Part shown: positions 32,828 to 47,200 of the stretch, in pieces
How positions within the stretch are numbered: position 1 is the first letter of the stretch
Layout of the letters: each line of letters begins with the position of its first letter
Source of the DNA: Watersipora subatra
Taxonomy: Eukaryota; Bryozoa; Gymnolaemata; Cheilostomatida; Watersiporidae
Direction of reading: 5' to 3'
DNA: 64,000 bases
Assembly (NCBI RefSeq): GCF_963576615.1
Contig: NC_088711.1
Span: 33,902,121-33,966,120, forward strand
The notes under the pieces: model-generated
The model's database searches: none
What the model saw: the letters and a program-made list of their open reading frames with translations, nothing else
Told to the model about the DNA's origin: nothing
Program-made: the position numbers and the translations under genes

Positions 32828-35151
32828 CCACTGTTGAGGAAATCAGATGTTCTTAAACTATTGTAAGATGGCCAGATACTCATCCTCTGATCCTCAAGGA
32901 TCGTTAATCATCAATACTTATCCTCTTTGGTGAAGTAATGCTCAGAACGTTTCATCTCGGGGAGACTTCCGATTGAACAGAAACTCTTACAGCCGTTATG
33001 TGAAGAAAAACTCATCTTAGAGTTGTCTTCTCGTCAATAGTTAATGCTCACAAAAGTTGTATTTCTTATCAAAAGATGTTATCAAATAGGTTTCTTATTT
33101 AATTATTTTATGTTTTTTTATTTATAATTAAAAGTTAAAAATTAATAAAATACTTTGTAAATATGTGTTCACACTTTTGTAGCAATCACTGATTAGAGGC
33201 TACATACGCAATAAAAATTCAAAGCTGTTTCCGTTTCCTTTCTGTGGGAAATTTAAACTCAAATTTGTCACTTCTACTCACCTAGTTGAGGCTTACTATG
33301 TGAATTTGGCATTGAAAAAATTAATATTCAATTTTCATCTAGGTAGGGCTTCATAATATATTTTTAAATAGTAGGAAGGTATAGCACATCGTTGTGTCCA
33401 AAACCTTGCAGAAACTAGTATTGCTATGTACGCAAGCGTTGTGTGTCGCCAACAAATCTAGTAACGATTTTGTGTGCGCTCGAGTGACAATTTATGAACA
33501 GTTTTTTAATGTTGTTTGATGCATGAATAAATCAGTGAGCTCTGCTGGTTGTTTACCGATCAATATTTGTGCATACATATATCAGGTTCTATTATTGCCA
33601 ATTGTTTTAGTAAGCCTACTTTTAACGCATTCAACTTTTGCAAACTTTTTCCAAAATTCTCATTTTCGACGAAACCATGAAAAATTAATTGAAATTGTTG
33701 TATTCTGTCATCTCACCCAAATCTCTGATTAGCGAATGAAAACGCCTAAATTCAAAAATCACTTGGAAGAAATGCAAAGAGTAATAATAGACCTATCGTA
33801 ATAATACTACCTAGCTTTTGTTCGCTAACTAAATGTTTTGCAAATATGATTTTATTTGTATTCATTAACTAAGTTCGTTTTTAGTCATATTAAATAGCAC
33901 TTCAAATTGTTCATAGTTAACATTAGAGCAATCCACAGGTTGAATGATTTTTGCTTCTGTTAGATTTGTATTAATAATGCTGTTGTCATCATGTAGACAG
34001 CTGTTATTAATGCATTTTAATATTTCATGATTCATCCCATTTTTACCGTTAAATCCTGCAATTATTTCAAATAACTCTTACATAACTTACAATAGCAATT
34101 TTACTCAAAAGCTTTTTATAATCTAAATCAATGCCTTGTAGGCATTAACAGGGTTGTGACCATTACAAAAAAATCATAAATGCACATTGATACACAGAGT
34201 ACTCACTGAGGCCCATATGTAAAAATCATTACAGTTACAGCAAGTTTTTGCCTGGATATCTATGTTGTTGCATTAACTGCGCAGTAGTGAGCTTGTTGCA
34301 AGTTATAGTTGCATTGTGTACTTTACTACTATTATGCAGTACGCAGAATGCATGCAGTACAACTATTTTCAAGTGCACAGTAAGCAGTATTGGTGCAGTT
34401 GCGGTATTACCTACTGTAAAGTGCTGGATGCAGTCAAAGTGTTACTAGTGCGCAGTGCTAGATGTTGTAGAAACATTTAAATTGCATTGTAAATAGATGC
34501 ATAGATTTAATCAGAGTGGTGATAATGCCTATAATCTCTGTAGCCAAATGATAATACGAATTAGACTGCATCTCAGCAGCCAGACTGTCTCTAGCAGACT
34601 TGGAGGGTTGCAATGGATTTCTCTAAAATCAAACAGTAGGAACAAGCTTATTCTCCTGAGACCAGACAAAAATGGTTAGATTAGTCAATGTTCTTTACTG
34701 GAGACAATTGGAAGCAGAAGCTGTGTACATAATCCAGTTCCGTTTTCAATTTTCAAATGCCATCGACTATGGTGATGGCTTCAGGCATTGTGCAGTAACA
34801 GTGAAGTTGTGGTACAGGCGCTTGGAAAGCCTGCTGTTATAGTTGACCCAAAGTAGCAACTTAATACTAATGAGCAGTTGCAGTACACATGCAGTTTTAA
34901 ATTCTGAAGAATGCCCATTCTGCGATATGCATAATTTGCTGGGTTTCAGGTAATGCGTCATGGAAGCAAATGTGCTTTAGATCACAGTGCGCGAGTTCCA
35001 GTAGGAGCGCATTAAAAAGTTGTAATGCACTGCGAAAGTACCGCGTACTGCACTGCAATTTTACAATGCAAAATTTCACAAATGTGTGCTGTTTTATCTG
35101 CACAATTTTGTCTGCTTAGGTCTGTTCTAGGTAGCGATATTAAGTTGTGTG

Positions 35152-35211
35152 ATGATGGAAGGTTTACTGAGGGATGATGAGCCTTCTACTGGCCTATATG
35201 ACACATACAAG
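35152..35211 (+). CDS. CEP70: CEP70 candidate exon 1 with start codon
   Basis: ATG ATG then [18 protein letters not shown], ending AAG before gtagta, phase 0, as exon 2 requires. The length is about what precedes the conserved segment in human CEP70. Caution: the last few bases and the intron start (about 35206-35300) also occur at 44982-45066, so the donor lies at the edge of a dispersed repeat. Confidence 0.45.
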
Positions 35212-38200
35212 GTAGTATATGGGGTGGCACACACTCAACTTACAGTATTGGCCTTTTACAAAGGCCGATACCTCATCTAATGTTAAAGGCAAGAGGCATA
35301 TTGGTCTATATAGTTTGTACCAAGCAGTCCATAAGTTGATGCGATATATATTTGGTTTTAAAAATGCATGCAGTTTGTTACAAATTCATTGTCTATTTCT
35401 AACTGTGAATGCTGATTTTTTAACAGGGTTGGGAAAAAACCACGGTTTATGAAAAAAAAACAAATAAACCAAGTTTTTTAGTTTAAACCAGTTTTTATGG
35501 TTTAAACCGGCTTCTATGGTTTTTATAATTTTACTAAGGTTTTTGCAATTTCAAGTCTAATAAACATCGCTTGCTATAACTGCATGACTGTGTATTGAAC
35601 ATACGTATGTGGAAGCATCTGTTAAAGATGGTACGGTAGGAGTTGTTATGGGAAAAGGGAGAGAAAACATGGGAATTTTAAATGAACCTTTAATCAAAAA
35701 TGAATGAAGAATACAGAGCGGAAATCTTATAACATTAAGTGAATATATTACATACAGCTCTTTGTATAAGAGGGTTGGGCTCGGTTTAAACCAGCCGAAA
35801 AAAAACGGTTTTTATGGTTTTTTCATTATTTTTTTTGTGAACAACATAATAATTTAAGCTCGTAGTGGTTCCTGTATTGTAGACATGGAAATCTATGTAA
35901 TTATCAGCTGTGGAAGTTCATTTATCACATACATGTAGCAGTAAGGTGGTGGCAGAGATCAAGTTGCAACTACATGAAATCCTAGCGCAACAGTAAATTA
36001 GTGAATTTCATTTTCAATTGCTTTTATCAAGTGATATGATGATCGTTTTGCTGATGAAATATGAAAATCATGTGAAATATATTAATCCAATCATCGTCTC
36101 TAATAATGAATGTATACTTTCTCAAGTCTGGCCAGTGATAAAGGATTGCTTATAATTAGATTTTAAAACAATAGATCCTTTTGGGCAAAAGCTTCAAGTT
36201 TGCAAACTAATATTTCATTTCTTGGGCACAAGCCAAAGTAGTTGGATTGTTAGAATTCAGTTTATCAAGTCTTTTGTGTTTTGAAAATCAACTCTATTGC
36301 TAGCTGATATTCTCAACATTTGGGTTTGTCCATTCAGAAGTCAGAAATAGATTGGGCACAGAGAAAGCTGAGAAACTTGTATTTATTTATCGTATGACCA
36401 ATATTTAAGTACATGTAAATATTCAGTCACATATTGTATCTACTACTATCCTCAACGGATTTACAATTTTGAAATATTATGTTTTTCACAAAAAAATAAT
36501 GGAAAAAACATAAAAAATGGTTTTTTCAGCTGGTTTAAACTGAGCCAACCATGTTTTTGAGGCCTGAAAATTTTGCAGGCTGGTGCAGGTAGTGCACCTA
36601 TCTTTATGCTTGTGGCCTCTATATCAGCTACCGAATATGTTCATTGGTATGGAGCAACATCATATGTCACTACAGTCCATTCACTTTATAACATTCTGAA
36701 TACTCATGCAATTTGGAGGTAGTTTGAATTTTTTTTAATATTGTCAAGAGTTGTTTTTGTTTCCGAAATAATTTCTTCAGAGTTTTGAAAATTTTTGATC
36801 CTGCTGGGTCACTCTTCAGCCACTCCGTGTTTTGAATGTATACTGTTATAAGTTCAGTTTTAGTGGGATAAAGTTTATTTCATTTAGACCTGAGAATGTA
36901 TATTCCAGCCTTCTTGGCTAGCCACAAGTGCCATGCTAGTTGTGTCACTGAGAGCAAAATCTTTTCCAAAATTTAAATGGTATCTTTTAGAGAGAGTTAG
37001 AGCTATGGGGTGCCGTAAACAGACAGCTCAAGCAACATGGCCTGCGGCATGTGCTCCTCGCTGATCCCAATCAACTTCTGCAGAGCAATGGTAATTCATT
37101 CAGTTCCTAGTACTCTTCGCACTACCTCAGGCTACTCAACGTTATTTGATATTGTAATTTGTGTCTGCTGCAGATGTCGTAGGATTTAGTAGTGCAGATA
37201 GCGAGTCACTGAGAGAGAATTACAACGTACTCATGAAGGACGGAGACCGGAGACAGTCCCTCATCCAGGATCTCATTCTAACTAACAACCAGCTCAGGTT
37301 AGCATATTTTACGTGTCAAATAATTTCAACTTTTTGCAGTATTTTGTTGCAGTCTCTTGTACTAGCTGCTCTAATGCATGAGAAATGTGCTGATTTAGAA
37401 GTGCCATGTGATTAAGGATAAAAACGTCTGTAATTATTTACTCTGTTCAAGTTTGCGTGTGAACTCAGGCTACGGTTTATAAGCTAAGGATTACGGCAAG
37501 CGTCAAGAACAATTCTATTTAATATTTGCTTTATGGTACAAGCATGCTGTATTTCCGGTTGTTTTATTCCAGAAATTTGTTGCAACAAAAAATGTTTATT
37601 GTATTTTTTTGATGTAAAAATGAACAGAGGCCGGTACATGTACATATGAATAATGATAAAAAATACATAACAATTGGTCAGCTTTGTGGTTTATAGTTGG
37701 TCTAGGGCTAGGCAAAGTATAAACAATCAAGGGCAGTCTGACCTCTGACCTCTATATGTCAAGTTAAATCATTCTGATAAATTCTTTATAAGTGAGAGGC
37801 ATCATACTAGAGTAAATATTCTACACTCTAGTGTAATTAGTGCCACCTCCTAACACGTGCTGATAACTCCTTAATAAATTCTGCAGGTAATCACATTGCT
37901 TTAAACAAATACAGTGCACCCTCGAGATACGATGTTAATTCGTTCCAGGGTCGGCATCGTATGGTGAAAAATTCGTATATCGGGGTATAGAGACCATTGT
38001 AATTAAACAATGCAAACACCCCCTGGTAAAAATCGTCAATTTTTTTTATAAAAATGTGTACATATTGACAATTAGCAACAAAATAGTATGTTAACTTTAA
38101 TAATTATAATTACCTACAGTAACTGTATTGTATTTAGTGTATTTTAATAGTTATGATCTGCAATAAAACGCAAAATTATAATGTGTGTACCAAATGCAGT

Positions 38201-41200
38201 ACGTTAAGGAGTTCTTGCCTCCGAAAGGTACGCATAACATAAACTTTGAATTCACTTCAAGTAAGTTTAGCTTGCTAAACCTACACTTAAAACTTAGTTT
38301 TAATATGTATCAACTTTTTATCACAAAATTTTATCCTTCAGCAGTTCCTATCTTCACTTTCGCTATAAACTTTAGCCTATCTGTTTGAAACCTTTATCAA
38401 CCTAAATCAATGAGGCCAAGCGATGCAGTTATAGAAAGCGGCCCCTCGCACACTTGACCATTTAATGGCTACCGAAAAGAAAAATAAAATTTTATTTTCT
38501 CTACAGGACGTACATACCTTTGGAGTAACGTGACTTTAGCTGGTACATGTAGCGAGTAAAGCAGAGATGAGGCAAAAGCGTATCAATGCTAATTATGGTG
38601 CTGTACACTTGAAAATAAATTTAAAACGTAATGAATTGGAATTTTTTAGCAAGCTAAAAGAAGTTGTCCATTCCTTTCCAATTCTTCTACCTTTTCTACG
38701 AAAAAATTGATGGTGCAATGCAGAAAATTGCTAGCTAGCGCTTGTAAAAAGATCCAGAGAATGTGGTACAGTATTTTGTCTTGTATGAAATGTGCACAAG
38801 AATCAATGTAACCATACATACAAAGTTTGTACGTATTTATACCCTAGGGGGGGACATGGCTTTAGTAAGTTTCAGAAAGTAATGTGGATGCGTCAACTAT
38901 CCTGAGTAGCTAGTTATATGAGTTACATACATACATACGATGAATTGTATTCACGTAGAAGATAACAAGCCCATATGCAAAGACATGGTTAAACAATAGA
39001 ATAAAACATACAATCAAAAGGAAACAAATAAAATATGAAAAAACATGCCACACAAGAAATAGATAATATATATTATACATGCATTGTTTTAATGTACCAG
39101 TCCACATCAGTAAATTAAACACTTAAATAATGGAGTTCTTGTTTTAATAATAATTGCAAATGCTGATTGGTTGCGATCATATTCCTTGACAATGTTGATA
39201 ATACGGGTCCCTTCTTATTTACGACATCCAACTTTGTTGACATAGAAATCAATTTTCCTTCGTTTTGTAACGTTTGTATCGGTCTCAGATTCTATAGATA
39301 ACGAATTAAATGTAGATACTTGTAGTTATATACGTATGCTGACTTAAAAGTTTATAGTAAAAGCTATAATAACGCTACAAATGAATATTTGATCTCGCTT
39401 GGGCATTTACACGAAATTTTCCACGCGGATATGAGAGTCGATCATCGTGTCTCTTCTAAACGTTCTAAGAATGTTTTCGGCAAACTAAATTTCGGTGTCT
39501 TTTTTATTTCGACGTGTGTTATGAGCACACCGACGGCCAAATTTTAACTCGGGCGAAACTTTTCTCAAATTCATATGGTGAAATAAAATTTGTATAGCGA
39601 GGTGAAGATATCACAATGTTTGACTTCGTAAGGTGAAAAAATCGTATATCAGGGTAATCGTATCTCGAGGGTGCACTGTACATTATTTCAGAATATAAAA
39701 GAAACTAAATAAAACATACTAGTTATATGCAAATAAACTAAGTTAATACAGCAGAAGTTTAAATAAAAGAGGGTATACTTTTACCTTACCTTGGCGACAC
39801 ACGAACAAAAGTGTAAGTTTGACAATCTGTAGCCTCAGAGTTGAAAGTAATGATAGCCTCAGAGTTGAAACGAATGAGAGATACACGGCATGATTTAATT
39901 TGATTCAGATTAATTGAAGTTCAAACAAACATAGCATATATCTGTTTGTTGTTTTTATATATTTTCATTTTATATTTTAAATTCTCACCAGCCTTTTCAT
40001 GTTCACTACCAAATATGCAATGTTTAGAGAAATTTCTAATGCCGTAAACTAGAAGTAACTTCGAGTGTAAGATCAAATATCATCAAATATACTTCATCTG
40101 TTTAAAACTTGGCGTGATGAGATGACCATAAGTAGACGTTTGGCTGTTTTTGATTGATATTCAATATGACTTTGTTAGGATTTAAGTATTTATGGTGCCG
40201 GTTGTAGGAGTGACTTGGAGAGTCGGGATGGCCAATTGTCTCGACTAGATATGGTCGAGCAGGAAGAGCGCAACCGGCTGCTTCGTTCGCAGCTGAATGA
40301 TGCCAATAATAGAGTACAGGAGTTAGAGGTGATGCTGGAGCAGCAGAAAGAGCTTAGTCTACAAGATTCAGAGAGGGAAGTCAACACAAAGGTACATCAG
40401 CTGTGCTCTGTAGTGCTCTCAGGCTAAGGCTGTTTTGTGTGTTTTATATCTATGCACTTGGGAGCAGTTTAGCAATGTCATAGTTTACATTAATGTTTAG
40501 AAGTTGTATCTGAAACACAACATTCATATCAAGTTGACCTGTGCGGATGATTAATATAGCGCAATAGATTGTGCATTATTACCTATAATATGAAGAGTTG
40601 TTTTCGCGTTACTTCGGACCAACTCTAGCGGAGGGACAGACGACTCTATATTAGCAACTCATTTGTGTTCCGTTTCCTTAACCTAGCGGCCACTTCTCCA
40701 ATAAAATATTCTAAAGATTATTCGGTTGAGATGTTTGGTGAAAATGTAAGAAATTCCTCTATCGGCCCATGAAAAGGCCAAGTTTTTCTCTGCTAAAAGG
40801 TTGTAAATGATTTATAAGTAAAACGGTCTTAAAAAATGGCTGGTATTGGTTGATGGACTGGCTCCTTGAATCTTGGGGAGAAATCAATTCTTTAGGAAGT
40901 CGGTAAATTTAGGTGCTAAGAAAAATTAGTTTCGTGAATAAGATAAAACGAAATTACAATTACCGTACTTTTCGGACTATTAGCCGCTACTTTTTTCTGA
41001 CGATTTGAGCCATGCGGCTTATATAAGGGTGCGGCTATTCTGTGGCTTTTCCTTTCTCCGCTAGGCCGCATTAACTAGAATCTCCGGTTAGTGCGCCTCT
41101 AGCGGTGAAAGAAAATACGAAACAATGCCTAACGGTACTGTTCCGTTAGACACTAGGTTAAAAAGCATCGGTTATTACAAAACTGTGCTGTTAGGTACTA

Positions 41201-44200
41201 TTTCATTTTAAACAGCAAAGTTGCTGCCACGTTAAAAAGCACCGTCCTGAGTTCTGCAGCCTATACAAAGGTGCGACCTAAGTATTATTTTATTATCGTT
41301 TTTGTGAAAATAAAGCTAATGCGGCTTATATAGGGGTGCAGTTTATAGTTCGAAAAGTACAGTAATTAACTAAATTAAGTGTAATTTCACACCACAAGGC
41401 GCACATAGAAGCCTAGAATGTTTTTTTAAAAATTGACTGCATCCTTCAAGGACTGAGTTCTAAAATGTGCTGTGTGCCTTTGGTGAACCATTGCCTGCTG
41501 CAACAATGACAACTCCTGCTAATTATACAGTGTATGCGTGTGGCTAGTTGTACAGTGTAGGTGTGCTGTTAATTGCGATTTACTTGATGCTATCCCCTAT
41601 GATGGCATTAAGCCTGGTTCCCATATCGATTGCAAGACTCCGGCGGTAACTTGCGCAACAAAACGCTTGCGACGTTAGGCTTGGCGGCATCTGTTCACAT
41701 ATAAGCTGCATCGCTAAACATAATCGCGTAATCAAATAAAATGTTCGCTCGCCATGCCGTTTCTAGAATGGTGACCTTCACTTGTACAGTGCATTTCGGG
41801 AAGGTTTTGCCTGCGGCCTTTTGCGAAATTTGAACAGCGCTAAACCATTGCGTTGCCGGCGGCAACTACCGACGGCAACTACCGACGGTACCCGCCGCGT
41901 AGGTTTCCATTTCACCGCTGTGCTGTCGCCGGTGCTTTGCGACGTATATGGGAACCAGGCTTTAGTAAAGCGGCATGCTTATGAGGCTCAGTTTAAACTT
42001 GGGCAGCGGTGGGTAAGTTACCCCAACATATGCGGGGGAGATTGTTGACGCATAGGCTAAGGTAAAGTCAACCTCTGTTGTTAAAGCTTTCGAGAAAACT
42101 GACCCCAATTTCAAACCGGAACTGGCCGGCGAGTCTGACTCGGACAAGGACTCTGAGGAAAGATCTGGAATGTTTAACAGTGAAATAGCTCAGCTGGTTA
42201 GTTCGGATACCAAGGATGAAAACTGAGGGTTTTGTTAAAAAAAGGAGTGAATATTGTATTCGATATGATAATGATACAGTGATCCCTATGATACGGTGCT
42301 CCCTATGATACGGTGCTCCCTATGATACGGTGCTTCCTATGATACGGTGCTCCCTATGATACGGTACTCCCTATGATACGGTGCTCCCTATCATACGGTG
42401 CTCCCTATGATACGGTGCTCCCTATCATACGGTGCTCCCTATGATACGGTGCTCCCTATGATACGGTGCTCCCTATGATACGGTGCTCCCTATGATACGG
42501 TGCTCCCTATGATACGGTGCTCCCTATGAAACGGTGCTCCCTATGATACGGTGCTCCCTATGATACGGTGCTCCCTATGATACGGTGCTCCCTATGATAC
42601 GGTGCTCCCTATGATACGGTGCTCCCTATGATACGGTGCTCCCTATGATACGATGCTCCCTATCATACGGTGCTCCCTATCATACGGTGCTCCCTATGAT
42701 ACGGTGCTCCCTATGATACTGCTCCCTATGATACGGTGCTCCCTATGATACGGTGCTCCCTATCATACGGTGCTCCCTATCATACGGTGCTCCCTATGAT
42801 ACGGTGCTCCCTATGATACGGTGCTCCCTATCATACGGTGCTCCCTATCATACGGTGCTCCCTATCATACGGTGCTCCCTATGATACGGTGCTCCCTATC
42901 ATACGGTGCTCCCTATGATACGGTGCTCCCTATGATACGGTGCTCCCTATGATACGGTGCTCCCTATGATACGGTGCTCCCTATGATACGGTGCTCCCTA
43001 TGATACGGTGCTCCCTATGAAACGGTGCTCCCTATGATACGGTGCTCCCTATGATACGGTGCTCCCTATGATATGGTGCTCCCTATCATACGGTGCTCCC
43101 TATCATACGGTGCTCCCTATGATACGGTGCTCCCTATGATACTGCTCCCTATGATTCGGTGCTCCCTATGATACGGTGCTCCCTATGATACGGTGCTCCT
43201 TATGATACGGTGCTCCCTATGATACGGTGCTCCCTATGATACGGTGCTCCCTATGAAATGGTGCTCTCTATGATACGGTGCTCCCTATGATACGGTGCTC
43301 CCTATGATACGGTGCTCCCTATGATACGGTGCTCCCTATGATACGGTGCTCCCTATGATACGGTGCTCCCTATGATACGGTGCTCCCTATGATACGGTGC
43401 TCCCTATGATACGGTGCTCCCTATGATACGGTGCTCCCTATGATACGGTGCTCCCTATGATACGGTGCTTCCTATGATACGGTGCTCCTTATGATACGGT
43501 GCTCCCTATGATACGGTGCTCTCTATGATACGGTGCTCCCTATGATACGGTGCTCCCTATGATACTGTGCTCCCTATGATACGGTGCTTTCTATGATACG
43601 GTGCTCCCTATGATACGGTGCTCCCTATGATATGGTGCGGAAAATATGGTAATTTTATAAATAAGGATGTTAAGTTCTCACAATACGCAGGTTAGTAATA
43701 TTATACGCGTCTCTAGTAAGTTGGTTTTGTCTACAGCAAGTCGCCCAGGCTAGAGTTCACCAACTAGAGAAGCGATGTGATCTGCAGGAGGTTGACTTGG
43801 AAAGGCTGAGGTCTAAGCTTTCAAGTTTAGATGCTGAGCGGGAGAGACGAGAGAGAAGAGTTCAAGATGTCTTCCATGAACTGAGGCGTGGTGCTAGCAA
43901 GGGTCTGTCATCATCTGACAAAAGGTGTGTATGCAAGAGTCACTAAATACATGTAGCAGTTGAGTCGTTCCGTGCTGCCACCTTCCATGTTTATGAGTCA
44001 TTTTTTTAATAGTGTCCTGAATGTCATAGACATGTAAAAGTCTCTTTTCGAATAGTACCCTGGATGTCATAGATATGTGAAAGTTTCTTTTCTTATAGGA
44101 TCCTAGATGTCATAGATATGTACGAGTCCGACATAGCCGATCTGAAGAGGAGACTATCAAGTCTTCAGTGAGTAGGATTTACTACTTACTCTGAGTTAAT

Positions 44201-47200
44201 TCTGCACTACAGCATTTAGTTACGCAGTTGTGTCAGCTCTATATAGCTAGGGCGACACAGAGTATGCAGCATCCAACTTTGCCCTTTTTTAGACTATTAT
44301 GCCTTCTTTGTATACTCAGCTGGGTAGGTTAGCTTACAACAACCACCGCTACACCTCAACATACTACAGTTGACCCCGTGTTATGACGTCCCTGTTTTAA
44401 GGTTTTTTCACCTTACGATGTGCAATGTTCTTTCTTTCCCTTCATACATTTTTTTCACTATACGACAACAGCAAAAATGTCTCTTGAAATTCAAATCTGT
44501 TGGTTGGTGTGCTGAATACGTCGGATAATGAAGACGCTGATATGCTATTCGCTGATATCCCTCCCGCAACTTCTGAAAGAGATATGATGCTTACTCTCTT
44601 TCAGTTCAGCATTATTTGTTACTAGCTGCGCTACTCGGCATTGCCTGGGTGTTAAAAATCAACTTATAAACAATGAGAGGTAATGAGAGTTGCCTGCCAT
44701 TTGCTATTAGCCTGGCACATTGCCAATGGATAATTTGAGTAGGCTTACCAATAAGAGCTACATTACGCCATCACTTTGCGTCGTGACGAAGTAGTATAAC
44801 GGTAATTAGCGGTAACGTATTTGCTCCTATATAGCGACATATATCGCCTAATGAATCCATCAAGCTCGTGTGGTTGAATTGGTAAGGTGTCAGACTGGCT
44901 AACTGGAGGGTCCGAGATGAAATCTTCTGTGATAAGGATTCTTTATTCCAAGATATCAATTAGTAGCTATAGCTGGGCATAGTACAAGGTAGTATATGTG
45001 GTGGCACACACTCAACTTACTGTATTGGCCTTTTAAAAAGGTCAATACTTCATCTTGTTGAAAGGACAGGACAGACGACAGAAAACAGACGACCAACATT
45101 GAGAAATATATACGTATATATATATATAAGTTACAGTGAAAATGAAACTGGAAACAGGTAATAAAGCATAATACGACAATATTAATAGCTTTAAGTGTCT
45201 GTTTCATAAGCTAAATTCAAAGTTTATTTTATACGTCTGTTTTGAAGGTAAAAGTTCCATATAGTACGTAATGTACATAGTAATGTTACATTTTATTGCA
45301 GCTCATAACTATTAAAGTTACTGTAGTTAACTTTAGTTACTAAGGTCAATATATTATTTTGTTACCAATTTTTATTATGTTTAGTACGTATATAAAATTT
45401 TTGCTGATCTTTTCTAGAGGGTGTTTGCATTATATATTTACTATGGGTTTCTGTACCTATTTATATGACATTTTCGCAATGCTATACCAACACCGGAATG
45501 AATTAAACTGTATGGTGAGGGTTCACTGTTCTTAAAGTTTCAGCAAATATTTGTCACAACTTACGAAGTTATCGGAAGGCGTTTATAAATAAATAAATGT
45601 AAGTCAGCTGGTAGAAGTTAAAGATATAACATCGAAAGTTTGTCAATTTAAACAATATCTAGTGTAAGTGTATAAATTATAGTAAGTTCCACCTCATGTC
45701 TCTATCATTCACTCCACCATGTCTCTTTATTTACATTTATTCTCATTCTACTAACTAATACTGTATGTAGCTACAACTACTAACTAATACTGTATGTAGC
45801 TACAACTACTAACTAGTACTGTATGTAACTACAACTACTAACTAATACTGTATGTAACTACAACTACTAACTAATACTGTATGTAGCTACAACTACTAAC
45901 TAATACTGTATGTAGCTACAACTACTAACTAATACTGTATGTAGCTACAACTACTAACTAATACTGTATGTAACTACAACTACTAACTAATACTGTATGT
46001 AACTACAACTACTAACTAATACTGTATGTAACTACAACTACTAACTAATACTGTATGTAACTACAACTACTAACTATTACTGTATGTAACTACAACTACT
46101 AACTAATACTGTATGTAGCTACAACTACTAACTAATACTGTATGTAACTACAACTACTAACTAATACTGTATGTAGCTACAACTACTAACTAATACTGTA
46201 TGTAACTACAACTACTAACTAATACTGTATGTAGCTACAACTACTAACTAATACTGTATGTAACTACAACTACTAACTAATACTGTATGTAACTACAACT
46301 ACTAACTAATACTGTATGTAGCTACAACTACTAACTAATACTGTATGTAACTACAACTACTAACTAATACTGTATGTAACTACAACTACTAACTAATACT
46401 GTATGTAGCTACAACTACTAACTAATACTGTATGTAACTACAACTACTAACTAATACTGTATGTAACTACAACTACTAACTAATACTGTATGTAGCTACA
46501 ACTACTAACTAATACTGTATGTAACTACAACTACTAACTAATACTGTATGTAACTACAACTACTAACTAATACTGTATGTAACTACAACTACTAACTACT
46601 ACTGTATGTAACTACAACTACTAACTATTACTGTATGTAACTACAACTACTAACTAATACTGTATGTAGCTACAACTACTAACTAATACTGTATGTAGCT
46701 ACAACTACTAACTAATACTGTATGTAACTACAACTACTAACTAATACTGTATGTAACTACAACTACTAACTAATACTGTATGTAACTACAACTACTAACT
46801 AATACTGTATGTAACTACAACTACTAACTAATACTGTATGTAGCTACAACTACTAACTAATACTGTATGTAGCTACAACTACTAACTAATACTGTATGTA
46901 ACTACAACTACTAACTAATACTGTATGTAACTACAACTACTAACTAATACTGTATGTAACTACAACTACTAACTAATACTGTATGTAACTACAACTACTA
47001 ACTAATACTGCATGTAGCTACAACTACTAACTATTGCTGTGTGTAGCAACAACTACTAACCATTCAACAAAATTAATCTTTATTAATGTTTGCTCTAACC
47101 TACAATAGTTTTGACAACTTTGTTACTTTCATCAGAGACAGAAACAGTCCAGCTGGGGAGGTGAGCACCGATAGCCAGGCAGATGATAGGTCATCCGAAA

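Larger units (their letters stand above)
26317..35151. other. Intergenic region between the divergent DSL and CEP70 genes
   Basis: The two genes are transcribed away from each other, so both promoters should lie here. I recognise no clear promoter element and no coding exon. Contents are listed separately: a 55-bp repeat, TAA/TA tracts, dispersed repeats, a hairpin cluster and a hAT-like element. Around 34240-35060 the DNA is rich in tgcagt words without clear periodicity. Confidence 0.5.

Noticed and set aside
33523-33732. Hydrophobic 69-codon frame in the intergenic region
   Set aside because: No splice context or family match, and similar hydrophobic frames occur in nearby decayed repeat DNA at 30736 and 38185.
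42271-43638. CRISPR-like array
   Set aside because: Units are contiguous 17-bp tandem copies with no unique spacers, and the DNA is animal.
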